From: Streptomyces hundungensis
GTDB lineage: Bacteria; Actinomycetota; Actinomycetes; Streptomycetales; Streptomycetaceae
NCBI RefSeq assembly: GCF_003627815.1
Contig: NZ_CP032698.1
Location: forward strand, 4,092,001 to 4,156,000
Direction of reading: 5' to 3'
Length of the DNA: 64,000 nt
The position numbers and the translations under genes are program-made. The number at the start of each line of letters is the position of its first letter. Positions within the stretch are counted from its first letter, which is position 1. Positions 1-8,433 of the stretch are shown here, piece by piece. The notes beneath the pieces were generated by a model that made no database searches, was not told the origin of the DNA, and was given only the letters and a program-made list of their open reading frames with translations.

Positions 1-2
1 GC

Positions 3-224
3 CAGATCCGCGGCCTCCAGCGGATGGTCGACGAGGACGTCTACTGCATCGACATACTCACCCAGGTCTCCGCGTCCACCAAGGCCCTCCAGTCCTTCGC
101 CCTCCAGCTCCTGGAGGAGCACCTGCGCCACTGCGTGGCGGACGCGGCGGTCAAGGGCGGCGACGAGATCGACGCCAAGGTCGAGGAGGCCACGAAGGCC
201 ATCGCCCGGATGATGCGCACCTGA
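3..224 (+). CDS. CsoR-family metal-sensing repressor (partial, 5' end outside window)
   Basis: The C-terminal 73 residues of a CsoR/RcnR-type all-helical repressor are visible; the reading frame is open to the left edge. CsoR proteins bind promoter DNA and release it on binding Cu(I) through a Cys-His-Cys set. Here the segments VYCIDIL and HLRHC supply the expected Cys, then His and Cys. The stop at 222-224 gives the usual C-terminus with a basic helix ending in MMRT. The most likely target is a copper efflux gene outside the window. A relative sensing another metal or persulfide is possible, because the N-terminal ligands are not visible. Confidence 0.85.
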   Translation, partial: QIRGLQRMVDEDVYCIDILTQVSASTKALQSFALQLLEEHLRHCVADAAVKGGDEIDAKVEEATKAIARMMRT

Positions 225-281
225 CTCCCCCGCCCCACCCGGCACGGCTGCCCCACGCCGGGGCGCGGCGGGACCCGGAGG

Positions 282-356
282 GGGCGGACCCGACCCGGCG
301 GGACCCGACCCGGCGGGACCCGACCCGGCGGGACCCGACCCGGCGGGACCCGGCCC
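282..356. repeat. 15-bp tandem repeat, about five units
   Basis: Five head-to-tail copies of a 15-bp unit (GGCGGGACCCGACCC, first and last copies slightly changed) lie just downstream of the CsoR gene. The array is outside any credible gene. Confidence 0.85.
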
Positions 357-383
357 GACCGCGCCACCGGCGGGCCGCCGGGC

Positions 384-602
384 CTACGCCCGGGCGCTTC
401 CGCGCCCTGCCACCTTGCAGGACCGTTCCGCCGACGGCCCGGCGCCGGGGTGCCCCACGTTCAGGACCTCGTCGATGAGGTCCGGGCTGAGCCGGTCCCC
501 CTCGGCGGCGGACGCCGCGATCATCAACTCACCGCACAGCTCGATCTCGACGAGGGCCACGTGGTCCTGGACGGTCGCACCGCGAAGCGAAGCCACGCAC
601 AT
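384..602 (-). CDS. Small conserved hypothetical protein (72 aa)
   Basis: A short acidic protein of unknown function. The frame is open up to 782, but the start at 602 is chosen because a purine-rich ribosome site (GAGGAAGAGG) sits just before it and the upstream part looks non-coding. The first 48 residues (VEIELCGELMIAAS, then DRLSPDLIDEVL) have the character of a real folded protein: alternating hydrophobic and acidic residues and a predicted helix. The tail is Gly/Arg/Ala rich. I recall similar small proteins in Streptomyces but no assigned role. Confidence 0.6.
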   Translation of the reverse strand: MCVASLRGATVQDHVALVEIELCGELMIAASAAEGDRLSPDLIDEVLNVGHPGAGPSAERSCKVAGRGSARA

Positions 603-792
603 CACCTCTTCCTCGACCTCTTCCCACCGGTCGTCGCTAGCTGCCGTTCGCTCGGTCGATCCGCTCGATCTGTTCGCTCGGTCTGCTGCCTCGTCGGCTT
701 CCCAGCGTAAGGAGAGGGGCACGGGCCGCGCATGGCACGGACGGACCATTTCCGCCACCACCGGCCCCCCTGAGGGGGCCATGTCTGGCTGA

Positions 793-1584
793 TTACGGCT
801 GGATCTTCCCGTCGAAGATGTCCCGCGCGTCGGGCAGCCGTACGTTCACGTCCGCCCCGAACCCGTACAGCAGCGTCGTCGAGGCGACCGCGACGGGCCG
901 GCCCCGGTTGACGTAGCTGAACTGCTGGCGCACCTTGCACAGCCGTCCCGCCGCGTCGAAGTACGCGTCGAACGGCACCACCGCTCTGGAGAACCCTTTC
1001 GCCACCGGGGCGGGCAGCGCCGCGCTCCCCCGGTAGTGCCGCACCGACACCCCCGCGAGGTCCTCCTCGCCGACGTACGCCACGTCCTGGGCGCCGCGCA
1101 GCAGAGCGGCGGCCGTGTACGGGTCGGTGGCGCCGCCGGTGACCAGGTTGCCGTCCAGGAGCGTGGTGGTGTCGACCCGCACCCATTTGTCGGCGGGCAC
1201 TCCGGCGCCCCGGTTCTTCATGTAGAGCGCACCCGGCGCGAAGAGCTCGGTGATCGGCCGCCGCTCCTGCGCGCCCTTGGCGTCCTGGGGCAGCAGCACC
1301 GTCAACTCCCCGGTCCTGCGCCCGAAGTCGTAGGTGCCCATGCCCCGGATCGTGACCCGGGTGCCCCCGGTGGCCATCTCCATGGAGGTGGTGGCCCGCG
1401 AACTCCCCGCCGCCACCAGACGATCGGCCGCCGCCCGCACCAGCGCCGCCGGGTCGGGCGCGGACCCGCTCGCGATCTCCGCACTGCTCCCGCCGCACCC
1501 GGCGGCTCCCGCGATCACGCAGCCCACCAGCGCGGCGGCCACGATCGCACCCGCTCGCCCGGCTCCGTGCCGTTGCACCACCAT
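793..1584 (-). CDS. Probable lipoprotein, LppX/LprG-like
   Basis: A 263-residue exported protein. A basic start and hydrophobic stretch (about residues 8-27) end in a lipobox (IAGAAGC), so it is predicted to be lipid-anchored outside the membrane. The mature part has the pattern of actinobacterial LppX/LprG-type lipoproteins: a repeated 'TTSMEMATGG' and 'GTYDFGRRTGELTV' beta-rich core, then 'YMKNRG...DKWVRVD' and a C-terminal 'DAYFDAAGRLCKVRQ' strand. Such proteins bind lipids in a half-barrel; the ligand here is unknown. It is transcribed away from the small gene at 1674. Confidence 0.75.
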   Translation of the reverse strand: MVVQRHGAGRAGAIVAAALVGCVIAGAAGCGGSSAEIASGSAPDPAALVRAAADRLVAAGSSRATTSMEMATGGTRVTIRGMGTYDFGRRTGELTVLLPQDAKGAQERRPITELFAPGALYMKNRGAGVPADKWVRVDTTTLLDGNLVTGGATDPYTAAALLRGAQDVAYVGEEDLAGVSVRHYRGSAALPAPVAKGFSRAVVPFDAYFDAAGRLCKVRQQFSYVNRGRPVAVASTTLLYGFGADVNVRLPDARDIFDGKIQP

Positions 1585-1673
1585 CGCCGCCGAACCCCCA
1601 ACGCCCTTGGCCTAGCCCACCTCTCCTAACGACCGCGGTACGGCCCCCGTCACGCCCGCAGTACGGTGGTGAG

Positions 1674-1844
1674 GTGTCCCACCAGACCTCCCTCACGGAG
1701 CGCGGCAGCTTCGCCGTGGCCCGTTGCTCCTGCGGCTGGGCGGGCCCGGCCCGCCGCAGCCGCGACCGGGCCCGCGCGGACGCCGAGACCCACGCCCTCA
1801 CCCTCCCCTCGCCCTCCCCTCCCCCGGACCCCGTCGACGCCTGA
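1674..1844 (+). CDS. Small conserved protein with CxC/GW motif (56 aa)
   Basis: A short gene starting at GTG 1674, preceded by GGTGGTGAGG. The product begins VSHQTSLTERGSFAVARC and contains CSCGWAGPARRSRDRARADAE, then a Pro/Ser tail. The Cys-Ser-Cys-Gly-Trp pattern followed by paired Arg and Ala-Glu-His recalls small zinc-ribbon-like proteins that are widespread in Streptomyces; the function is not known. The reading frame is intact with the expected G/C third positions. It is divergent from the lipoprotein gene. Confidence 0.6.
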   Translation: MSHQTSLTERGSFAVARCSCGWAGPARRSRDRARADAETHALTLPSPSPPPDPVDA

Positions 1845-1867
1845 GACGGCGCCCCGCGGGGGCGGCG

Positions 1868-2057
1868 GGTCCGGGAACGGGCGCGGCCGGTTCGGGAACG
1901 GGCGCGGCGGGTTCGGCAAGGGGCGCGGCCGGTTCGGCAAGGGGCGCGGCCGGTTCGGCAAGGGGCGCGGCCGGTTCGGCAAGGGGCGCGGCCGGTTCGG
2001 CAAGGGGCGCGGCCGGTTCGGCAAGGGGCGGGGCCGGTTCGGCAAGGGGCGCGGCGG
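1868..2057. repeat. 21-bp minisatellite, about nine copies
   Basis: About nine tandem copies of a 21-bp unit starting GGTTCGGCAAGG; seven are near identical at 21-bp spacing (for example from 1911, 1932, 1953, 1974, 1995, 2016 and 2037) and the first two diverge. It fills the gap between the small gene ending at 1844 and the FAD oxidase starting at 2103. Confidence 0.9.
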
Positions 2058-2102
2058 GGAAGAAGCGGGCACAGCGCCCGTCCCACGCCCCCGGGAGCCC
2101 CC

Positions 2103-3659
2103 ATGCGCCGCCGCACCCTCCTGACCGCAGCCACCGGCGCCGCGGCCGCGCTCACCGCCACCGCCTGCGGCGCCTCCGGGCACCCCGAGCCCGCCCCGAC
2201 CCGCACCGCGACCCGCTCCCCGTCCCCGAGCTCCCCCGCGCCCGCCGACTACAACGCCCTGGCCCGCTCCCTGGACGGCCGGCTCGTCCGCCCCGGCGAC
2301 GCCGACTACGCCACCGCCCGCCAGCTCTACAACACCCGCTTCGACGGCCTGCGTCCGGACGCCGTCGCCTATGTGGCCCACGCGGCGGACGTCCAGGAGT
2401 GCCTGGCGTACGCCCGCGCCCACCACACCCCGGTCGCCGTCCGCAGTGGGGGCCATGACTACGCGGGGTGGTCCTCGGGGACCGGGCGCCTGGTGATCGA
2501 CGTATCGCGCCTGAACTCCGTCGCGGCCGACGGCACGATCGGCGCGGGCGCCCGCCTCCTGGACGTCTACACCGGCCTCGCCCGCAGCGGACGCACCATC
2601 CCGGGCGGCTCCTGCCCCACCGTCGCCGTCTCGGGCCTGGCCCTGGGCGGCGGACACGGCGTCACCGCCCGCGCCTACGGCCTCACTTGCGACAGCGTGA
2701 CCTCCATCGACCTCGTCACCGCCGACGGCCGGACACTGACGGCCAGTCAGAAACAGAACCCGGACCTGTTCTGGGCGCTGCGCGGCGCGGGCAACGGAAA
2801 CTTCGGCGTGGTCACCGGCTTCACCTTCCGTACGCACCCTGCGCCGCGCGGGGTGACCGCCTTCCTCACCTGGCCCTGGCGGCAGGCCCGCGGGGTGATC
2901 GAGGCCTGGCAGGAGTGGGGCCCGGACCAGGCCGACGAGATCTGGTCCGCGGCCCATCTGGCGGGCGCGGTCGGCGGGGCCGACCCGACCGTCACCATCG
3001 CCGCGTTCTCGCTCGGTTCCTACGGCGATCTCCAGAACGCCCTCGACCGCCTGGCCGACCGGGCGGGCGCCCCCGCCGCCACGGTGGCCCTGCACCGCAC
3101 CGGCTTCCAGGAGGCGATGCTGCTGTACGCGGGGTGCTCCACCTTCAGCCAGGCCCAGTGCCACCTGCCCGGCACCACCCCGGGCCGCACCCCGCAGGGA
3201 GTCCTCCAGCGCGAGACGTACGCCGCGAAGTCCGACTTCTACACGAAGCCCCTCCCCGAGCCCGGCGTACGCCAACTCCTCGCCCGCGCCGAGGAGTTCA
3301 CCCGCATCCCGCCGGGTGACAACGGGGGCGGCGGCACCCTCGTGCTCACCGCGCTGGGCGGCGCGATCAACCGGGTCGCCCCGGACGCGACCGCCTTCGC
3401 GCACCGCACCTCACGGGTGCTCGCCCAGTACATCGCCTCCTGGGTGCCCGGCACCGCCGGCGCCACCCAGCAGTCCTGGCTGGCCCGCACCCATGACGCG
3501 ATGCGCCCCTACGCCTCGGGCGCGGCCTACCAGAACTACCCCGACCCCGCGCTCACCGACTGGCGTACCGCCTACTACGGCGCGGGCGCCGGGCGGCTGG
3601 CACGGCTCAAGCGGCAGTACGACCCGGGCAGGCTCTTCGACTTCCCGCAGGCCCTGTGA
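2103..3659 (+). CDS. Secreted FAD-binding oxidoreductase, berberine-bridge (BBE) type
   Basis: A 518-residue flavin oxidase of the BBE/PCMH family. The N-terminus has a twin-arginine-like signal (MRRRTLLTAA) and a possible lipobox around Cys22, so it should be exported folded. The FAD domain shows RSGGHDYAG (His118) and GGSCPTVAVSGLALGGGHG (Cys171). In this family that His and Cys attach FAD covalently at two points, which raises redox potential and opens the active site to bulky substrates such as sugars or alkaloids. The end (QNYPDPALTDW...YDPGRLFDFPQ) is the BBE C-terminal motif. The substrate is unknown. The ribosome site is CGGGAGCC before ATG 2103. Confidence 0.88.
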   Translation: MRRRTLLTAATGAAAALTATACGASGHPEPAPTRTATRSPSPSSPAPADYNALARSLDGRLVRPGDADYATARQLYNTRFDGLRPDAVAYVAHAADVQECLAYARAHHTPVAVRSGGHDYAGWSSGTGRLVIDVSRLNSVAADGTIGAGARLLDVYTGLARSGRTIPGGSCPTVAVSGLALGGGHGVTARAYGLTCDSVTSIDLVTADGRTLTASQKQNPDLFWALRGAGNGNFGVVTGFTFRTHPAPRGVTAFLTWPWRQARGVIEAWQEWGPDQADEIWSAAHLAGAVGGADPTVTIAAFSLGSYGDLQNALDRLADRAGAPAATVALHRTGFQEAMLLYAGCSTFSQAQCHLPGTTPGRTPQGVLQRETYAAKSDFYTKPLPEPGVRQLLARAEEFTRIPPGDNGGGGTLVLTALGGAINRVAPDATAFAHRTSRVLAQYIASWVPGTAGATQQSWLARTHDAMRPYASGAAYQNYPDPALTDWRTAYYGAGAGRLARLKRQYDPGRLFDFPQAL

Positions 3660-3673
3660 CCTGAAGGCTCCGG

Positions 3674-4378
3674 TCAGGCCGCGAGGTCGCGCTCCTCGGT
3701 ACCCGGCCGGTCGACGGCACCGCCAGGCGCGGCCGGAACCACCGTCAGGGCCCGGCGCGAATGCACCAGGAGGCCGAGCCGCGGGGAGCGGGCGACGGCC
3801 GCGACGACCGGGGTCAAAAGGAGCTGGGCGAGCGGCGCGAGGAGCAGCGTGACGGCGGTGCCGAGCGCGAAACCGCCCACGACGTCGGTCGGGTAGTGCA
3901 CCCCCAGGTAGACCCGGCAGAACCCTTCGAGGAGGGCGAGGCCCAGCGCGATCAGGCCGAACTTGCGGTGGGCGACGAAGAGTCCGGCGCCGATGGCCAT
4001 GGCGAGGGTGGCGTGGTCGCTGACGAACGAGAAGTCGCTCTTGCCGCCGACCAGGACGTCGAGACCCCGGTGGTCAAGGAAGGGCCTGGGCCGCTGAACG
4101 AAGCCGCGGATGGGGATGTTGACCAGGACGGCGATCCCCGCGGCCAGCGGCGCCCACACGATCCCGGCGACGGTGGCGACCGCCGACTGCCGGTCCTCCG
4201 CGCGCCGCACGCTCCACCAGCACCACAGCACGACGAGCACGAGGCCCAGCAGGATCCCGTACTCCCCGACGAAGGCCATCGCCCGGTCGAGCCAGGAAGG
4301 GGCGTCCTGGGCGAGCCCGTTGATGTCGTAGAGCAGGCTGACATCGGGATTCGCTCCGTCGAATGCGAGTCCAGCCAT
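3674..4378 (-). CDS. PAP2-family membrane phosphatase
   Basis: A polytopic phosphatidic-acid phosphatase type 2 protein. The three-part signature is present: KxxxxxxRP as 'GFVQRPRP', the PSGH-like segment replaced by 'FVSDHATLA', and 'RVYLGVHYPTDVVGG' with the catalytic His. These enzymes dephosphorylate lipid phosphates such as undecaprenyl-PP or phosphatidate at the membrane. The SDH triplet in place of SGH is a common variant. The start at 4378 (MAGLAFDG) follows AAGGGGC at good spacing; a start 12 codons upstream is possible. It converges with the FAD oxidase gene. Confidence 0.85.
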   Translation of the reverse strand: MAGLAFDGANPDVSLLYDINGLAQDAPSWLDRAMAFVGEYGILLGLVLVVLWCWWSVRRAEDRQSAVATVAGIVWAPLAAGIAVLVNIPIRGFVQRPRPFLDHRGLDVLVGGKSDFSFVSDHATLAMAIGAGLFVAHRKFGLIALGLALLEGFCRVYLGVHYPTDVVGGFALGTAVTLLLAPLAQLLLTPVVAAVARSPRLGLLVHSRRALTVVPAAPGGAVDRPGTEERDLAA

Positions 4379-4580
4379 GCTGCGGCCCCTTGCCTTGTTC
4401 CGTCCTGCTACCAACCCCCGTGGTCAGTACGTACATCAGTCACTGTCCAGGGAACGCCCTCGACGCCCGCCGCGTTCCACTCTCCACTGAATGATCACGC
4501 CGACGTTATCGAAGAGTGACTCGTCGTCCCAGCTCAGGGCCTTGGCTTCACGGAGAGTTCCAGCCATCGGGGGGCCGTGT

Positions 4581-5588
4581 TCAGGCCCCCGCTTTGGAGC
4601 CGGGCAGCGCGGCGGCACCGTCCTTGGTGACCCGGGTCGCGCCGAAGTAGTCCGGCGCGTCGATCTTGTCGAACCGGATGACGGCGCCGGTGAAGGGGGC
4701 GTTGATCATGTACCCGCCGCCCACGTAGAGCCCCACGTGGTGGATGGCGCGCGAGTTGCCGAGGTCGGTCGAGAAGAACACGAGGTCCCCCGGTAGCAGT
4801 TCGTTGCGGGCGGGGTGCGGGCCGGCGTTGTACTGGTCGTTGGCGACCCGGGGCAGCGTGATCCCCACGCTCTGGTAAGCGGCCTGCGTAAGCCCCGAAC
4901 AGTCGAACCGCCCCCCTTGCTCGGGCGTCCCCTCCCCACCCCAGAGGTAGGGAGTCCCGAGCTTCTGCTGCGCGTAGTAAATGGCCCCGGCCGCCTGCTG
5001 CGAGGGCTGCACCCGGCCTACGGGGGCGGCGAAGCTCTTCTCCAGGGAGCGGATGGTTTTCACGTAGCCCTGGGTTTCCGGGTACGGAGGAACACCCCTG
5101 TACTTGATGACCGCGTACGCACCCGCGTTGTAGGCGGCCAGCATGTTGTCGCTCGCGTCGCCCGGCACGTCCTTGACATATTTGGCCAATTCACAGTCGT
5201 ACGAGGCCGCTGACGGGATGGCGTCCGCGGGGTCCCAGATGTCACGTTTGCCATCGCCATTGCCGTCGATGCCATGGCTCGCCCAGGTGTCGGGCATGAA
5301 CTGGGCGATGCCCTGTGCGTTGACCGGGCTGACCGCACTGGTCTTCCAACCGCTCTCGGAGTAGAGCTGGGCCGCGAGCATCGCCGCGTTGAGGCTGGGA
5401 CAGAGGTTGCCCCACTTCTGCACGAGCGGCTGGTAGACAGCCGGTACAGCCCCCTTGGCCAGCCCGACCGCGTTGCCTGCCGCCGAGGCGAGCCCGGCGG
5501 CGGCCGAATACGTACCGACGACGAGCAGCGCGATGAAGCTCAGGCACACCCCGAACCCGATCCCACCGATCACCCAGACTCTGCGCAC
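4581..5588 (-). CDS. Bifunctional cell-wall hydrolase: lytic transglycosylase + NlpC/P60 (VirB1/TcpG-like)
   Basis: A 335-residue protein anchored by one N-terminal helix (about residues 5-32). Residues about 55-175 form a transglycosylase domain (SESGWKTSAVSPVNAQGIAQ with the catalytic Glu, then NMLAAYNAG). Residues about 200-320 form an NlpC/P60 endopeptidase with Cys in RFDCSGLTQ and His in IHHVGLYVG. The pair cuts both glycan and peptide parts of peptidoglycan. This architecture is typical of wall-opening enzymes of Gram-positive conjugation systems, which fits the secretion-like genes at 8.8-16.3 kb. It lies downstream of the kinase gene on the same strand, 67 nt away. Confidence 0.88.
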   Translation of the reverse strand: MRRVWVIGGIGFGVCLSFIALLVVGTYSAAAGLASAAGNAVGLAKGAVPAVYQPLVQKWGNLCPSLNAAMLAAQLYSESGWKTSAVSPVNAQGIAQFMPDTWASHGIDGNGDGKRDIWDPADAIPSAASYDCELAKYVKDVPGDASDNMLAAYNAGAYAVIKYRGVPPYPETQGYVKTIRSLEKSFAAPVGRVQPSQQAAGAIYYAQQKLGTPYLWGGEGTPEQGGRFDCSGLTQAAYQSVGITLPRVANDQYNAGPHPARNELLPGDLVFFSTDLGNSRAIHHVGLYVGGGYMINAPFTGAVIRFDKIDAPDYFGATRVTKDGAAALPGSKAGA

Positions 5589-5655
5589 CCCTCAACCCTC
5601 CCCCATCGAGGCGCGGTTCACCGCCACTTCGTCCGCACTCGTGTCGGACCGTCGC

Positions 5656-7350
5656 TCATTCGGCCATGAAACCGTCGCACACGACGCTCTTGTAGTCCTT
5701 GACGGATTTGACATGACGCAACGTCACCGTCCACTCTCCGGGGTCCGCGCTGAGGGCGATGGCCGGAAACTCCTTGCCGCCGGACCGATAGACGAAGTCG
5801 TCGGGATAGGTGAAGTACTTCCAGTCCGTCTGCACGGGGGCATACATGTTGGTGACCTTGTTCATCATCCCGAGCTGCCGGTTGGGGCCCTTGGTCGTGG
5901 CATGCCCCTGGGCATCGAGCTCGTGGGGCGGTTTGACCGCCACGGACAGGTAGTACGGGTCCAGACCGGGGTCCTCGTACTTGAGCCGGTAGCCGATGCG
6001 TGCCTTGCCGGAAGGGACGCCGTCCGTGAGGGAATCGTCCCCAGCCGTGACGGAATACTGGAAGTGCAGGTCTGCGGCCTCCTCGGAGGGAACAACGCAC
6101 GCGTGATCCTTGCCCGACCAGGAATCCCCGGACGGAGCGGTCTGCTCGATGAACTGCGGCGGACCCTTCGGGGTCTGGTCCCCCACGGGCTGCGGGCTGC
6201 CCGTGAGCCCCGGCGACACATCACCCGCCGAAGGCCCTTTGCCACTGCCCTGCGCCTGCGCCCCGTCCTTCCCGTCCGGCAACAGCCGCACCGCGACAGC
6301 TGCCGTCACGCCCAGGACCGCTGTCACCGCGAGCGCAATGAGCCACGGTCTGCGGCGGGAGCGGGAGTGCGGCGCCGTCATCCCCTGCGGAGCCAGCGTC
6401 GGCACATAGCCGGCCTGCGAGGGCGACCGGGTCGGGACGTAGCCCGGGCCCGCCGTGGGCATATCGTGCGGCCCCCGCATCGCGGTCTCCGGCACCTCTT
6501 CGCCAAGGCTGCCGAGTGCCAGGTAGTGAGGGTCCTCCGACAGCGCGGAGCCCACCGCGCACAGGGCGATGATCTCGGCCGGCCTCGGCCGTTCGGCCGG
6601 GTCCTTGGCGGCGCACGCCCGGATCAGCGCCGCGAGCCGGGGCTCGACCCCGACGAGGTCGATCTCCTCGTGCACCGCCCGGTACGACACGGCGTCCATC
6701 GGCCCCGAACCGAACGGCGCCCGCCCCGTCGCCGCGAACGCGATCGTCGCCCCCAGCGCGAACACATCCGCCGCCGCCCCCACCTGATTACGCATCAGCA
6801 CCTCGGGCGCCGTGAACCCCGGCGTTCCGGGGGCGAGGCCCGTGCGGGTGAGGGCCGTGTCCTCCGCGCCCTTGGCGATGCCGAAGTCGATGAGCTGAGG
6901 CCCCTGGGGCGACAGGATGACGTTCTGGGGCTTCAGGTCGCGATGGGTCACCCCGTACCCGTGCACGCTCGCCAGCCCCTCCGCGAGCGCCGCGAACAGG
7001 CGCAGACAGGTGTCCGCGGGGAACGCGCCCCGCTCGCGCACGGCGTGCGACAGCGTCGGCCCGGCGACGTACTCCGTGGCCAGCCAGTACGGCGGCGCGG
7101 ACAGTGAGGCGTCGATGAGGTTGGCGGTGTACGCGCCGCGCACCGCCCGCACGGTCTCCGCCTCGCGACGAAAACGCGTCAGGGCCTCGGGGTGGTCGGT
7201 GATCTCGTCCTTGATCACCTTGATCGCCACGAGCCGCCCGCCCGGCGACCGCCCGAGGTACACCATCCCCATGCCACCCGCCCCGAGCCGGGCGAGCAAT
7301 GCGTACGTACCGATCCGTTCCGGATCCTGCGAAGGCCTGAGCGTGTCCAC
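5656..7350 (-). CDS. Transmembrane Ser/Thr protein kinase (Hanks type)
   Basis: A 564-residue receptor-like kinase. The catalytic domain is complete: glycine loop LGAGGMG (22-28), Lys44 in VAIKVIK, HRDLKPQN (136-143), DFG (155-157) and a GTPGFTAPE activation segment. One membrane helix lies at about 336-356. The outer domain (about 360-564) lacks PASTA repeats; it contains two Cys (ACVV, VVCDGF) and has no family I recognise. It presumably senses an external signal and phosphorylates Ser/Thr in cytoplasmic targets. It sits between the wall hydrolase and protease genes on the same strand, so a functional link to wall or secretion control is plausible but inferred. Confidence 0.9.
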   Translation of the reverse strand: MDTLRPSQDPERIGTYALLARLGAGGMGMVYLGRSPGGRLVAIKVIKDEITDHPEALTRFRREAETVRAVRGAYTANLIDASLSAPPYWLATEYVAGPTLSHAVRERGAFPADTCLRLFAALAEGLASVHGYGVTHRDLKPQNVILSPQGPQLIDFGIAKGAEDTALTRTGLAPGTPGFTAPEVLMRNQVGAAADVFALGATIAFAATGRAPFGSGPMDAVSYRAVHEEIDLVGVEPRLAALIRACAAKDPAERPRPAEIIALCAVGSALSEDPHYLALGSLGEEVPETAMRGPHDMPTAGPGYVPTRSPSQAGYVPTLAPQGMTAPHSRSRRRPWLIALAVTAVLGVTAAVAVRLLPDGKDGAQAQGSGKGPSAGDVSPGLTGSPQPVGDQTPKGPPQFIEQTAPSGDSWSGKDHACVVPSEEAADLHFQYSVTAGDDSLTDGVPSGKARIGYRLKYEDPGLDPYYLSVAVKPPHELDAQGHATTKGPNRQLGMMNKVTNMYAPVQTDWKYFTYPDDFVYRSGGKEFPAIALSADPGEWTVTLRHVKSVKDYKSVVCDGFMAE

Positions 7351-7407
7351 CGCTCAACCCTGCCATGTGACGGTGTGCGGTCAACTGCGGGGCAGCGGAC
7401 GGGATCC

Positions 7408-7480
7408 AGGCCCGCCCAGAGCCCGGCTCCCGGCCCGAGAGCCCGCTCCCGGCCCGAGGGCCCCCTCCCGGCCCGGGAGA
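7408..7480. repeat. Imperfect GC-rich repeat between kinase and protease genes
   Basis: Four degenerate copies of a CTCCCGGCCCGAG-like unit fill most of the 153-bp gap between the protease stop and the kinase start. Confidence 0.6.
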
Positions 7481-7503
7481 GCCCGTACGACCTCAGAGCA
7501 CCC

Positions 7504-8433
7504 TCACGGCATCAGACACGCACACACCATCGGCCGCTCCGACGGAGCCGACCCGGCAGGATCGCCACCCGGCGCCGCGGACTGAGGGGCGCTCAGCGAG
7601 CCGCCGTCCGCGGCCGGTTGGGACGCGGCCGCCTTCGCCGCCGCCGCCGGCTTCGGATCGCCCGCCGACTCCGCCAGCCGGAAAAGGGACTTGGTGCGCG
7701 GCCCGAAGACGACGCTGTACGAGACGTCTGGGTCGTCCCCGCCGAACTGGTACCCACCGATCACCCCCGCGACCGCCCCGCCCTCGACCACCCACGGGCT
7801 GCCGCTGGTGCCGCCGGGGAAGTCGGGGCAGTCGATCCGCTGCTGGGTGTCCCCGTACGCGACGGCGGTGTTCGTGCAGACCTGGGGCACTTCGGTGTCG
7901 GACGGATAGCCGGTGAGGGTCGCGGCCGTCCCGGTCGCGCGGCCCGCGAACAGCGGGGCGCCGCCGACCACGTCCTCGACCTTCTTGCCGCCGTCCGAGC
8001 CGGGCCCGAGCACGGCGAAGGCGACGTCGCTGTCCTGGTCCCCGTCCTCGTTCCAGCGGTCGTCCTCGTACACGGACTCCACCGGCCAGGTCCCGTACGG
8101 CGCCGAACCGTCCCGGTAGGCCGGCGCGAACACCGCCTTGCCGCCCTCCGACTCGTCCGCGGGCAGACAGTGCGCGGCGGTGACGATGAGGTCATGGCCC
8201 GAGCTGCGCACCACCGACGCCGTGCAGTAGTGCCCGTCGTCCAGGCCCCCCTTGAACAGCGCGCCCACCCGGGCGTTCTCGGCCGTGGCCGGCGCCGGTG
8301 CGGTCCGGCCGCTCGCCTGCGCGGCCTGGCCCCCGTACGCCGGTATGACGAGGAGCGCGACGGCGGCCGCCAGCGCGCCGAATCTTCCGCGCCCGGTCGC
8401 GAACTTCTTCCCGAAGATGCCAGTGCGCTTCAT
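7504..8433 (-). CDS. Secreted trypsin-like serine protease (S1 fold)
   Basis: A 309-residue exported protease. Start 8433 (MKRTGIF) is chosen because AGGAGA lies eight bases upstream; the frame stays open to 8481. A signal peptide covers about residues 1-41 (RRFGALAAAVALLVIPAYG). The catalytic triad is visible: His88 in TAAHC, Asp136 in DQDSDVAF, and Ser210 in GGTSGSPW, where GTSGS replaces the usual GDSGG. The C-terminal 70 residues are Ala/Pro-rich and end in CACLMP, possibly a wall-spanning or processing tail. The gene is divergent from the secretion-like operon at 8828. Confidence 0.87.
   Translation of the reverse strand: MKRTGIFGKKFATGRGRFGALAAAVALLVIPAYGGQAAQASGRTAPAPATAENARVGALFKGGLDDGHYCTASVVRSSGHDLIVTAAHCLPADESEGGKAVFAPAYRDGSAPYGTWPVESVYEDDRWNEDGDQDSDVAFAVLGPGSDGGKKVEDVVGGAPLFAGRATGTAATLTGYPSDTEVPQVCTNTAVAYGDTQQRIDCPDFPGGTSGSPWVVEGGAVAGVIGGYQFGGDDPDVSYSVVFGPRTKSLFRLAESAGDPKPAAAAKAAASQPAADGGSLSAPQSAAPGGDPAGSAPSERPMVCACLMP

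Noticed and set aside
1666..2124. Peptide with repeated FGKGRGR across the minisatellite
   Set aside because: The repeat length is a multiple of three, so the frame stays open; no ribosome site or sensible protein surrounds it.
602..2206. Long open frame (534 codons) on the minus strand
   Set aside because: It runs antisense or out of frame through the lipoprotein, a small gene and the minisatellite; composition is Arg/Gly/Ala only. It is an artefact of high GC.
4436..4567. 43-codon frame after the wall hydrolase gene
   Set aside because: It starts inside a GGGGGCC hairpin without a ribosome site, and third positions are only moderately G/C-rich.
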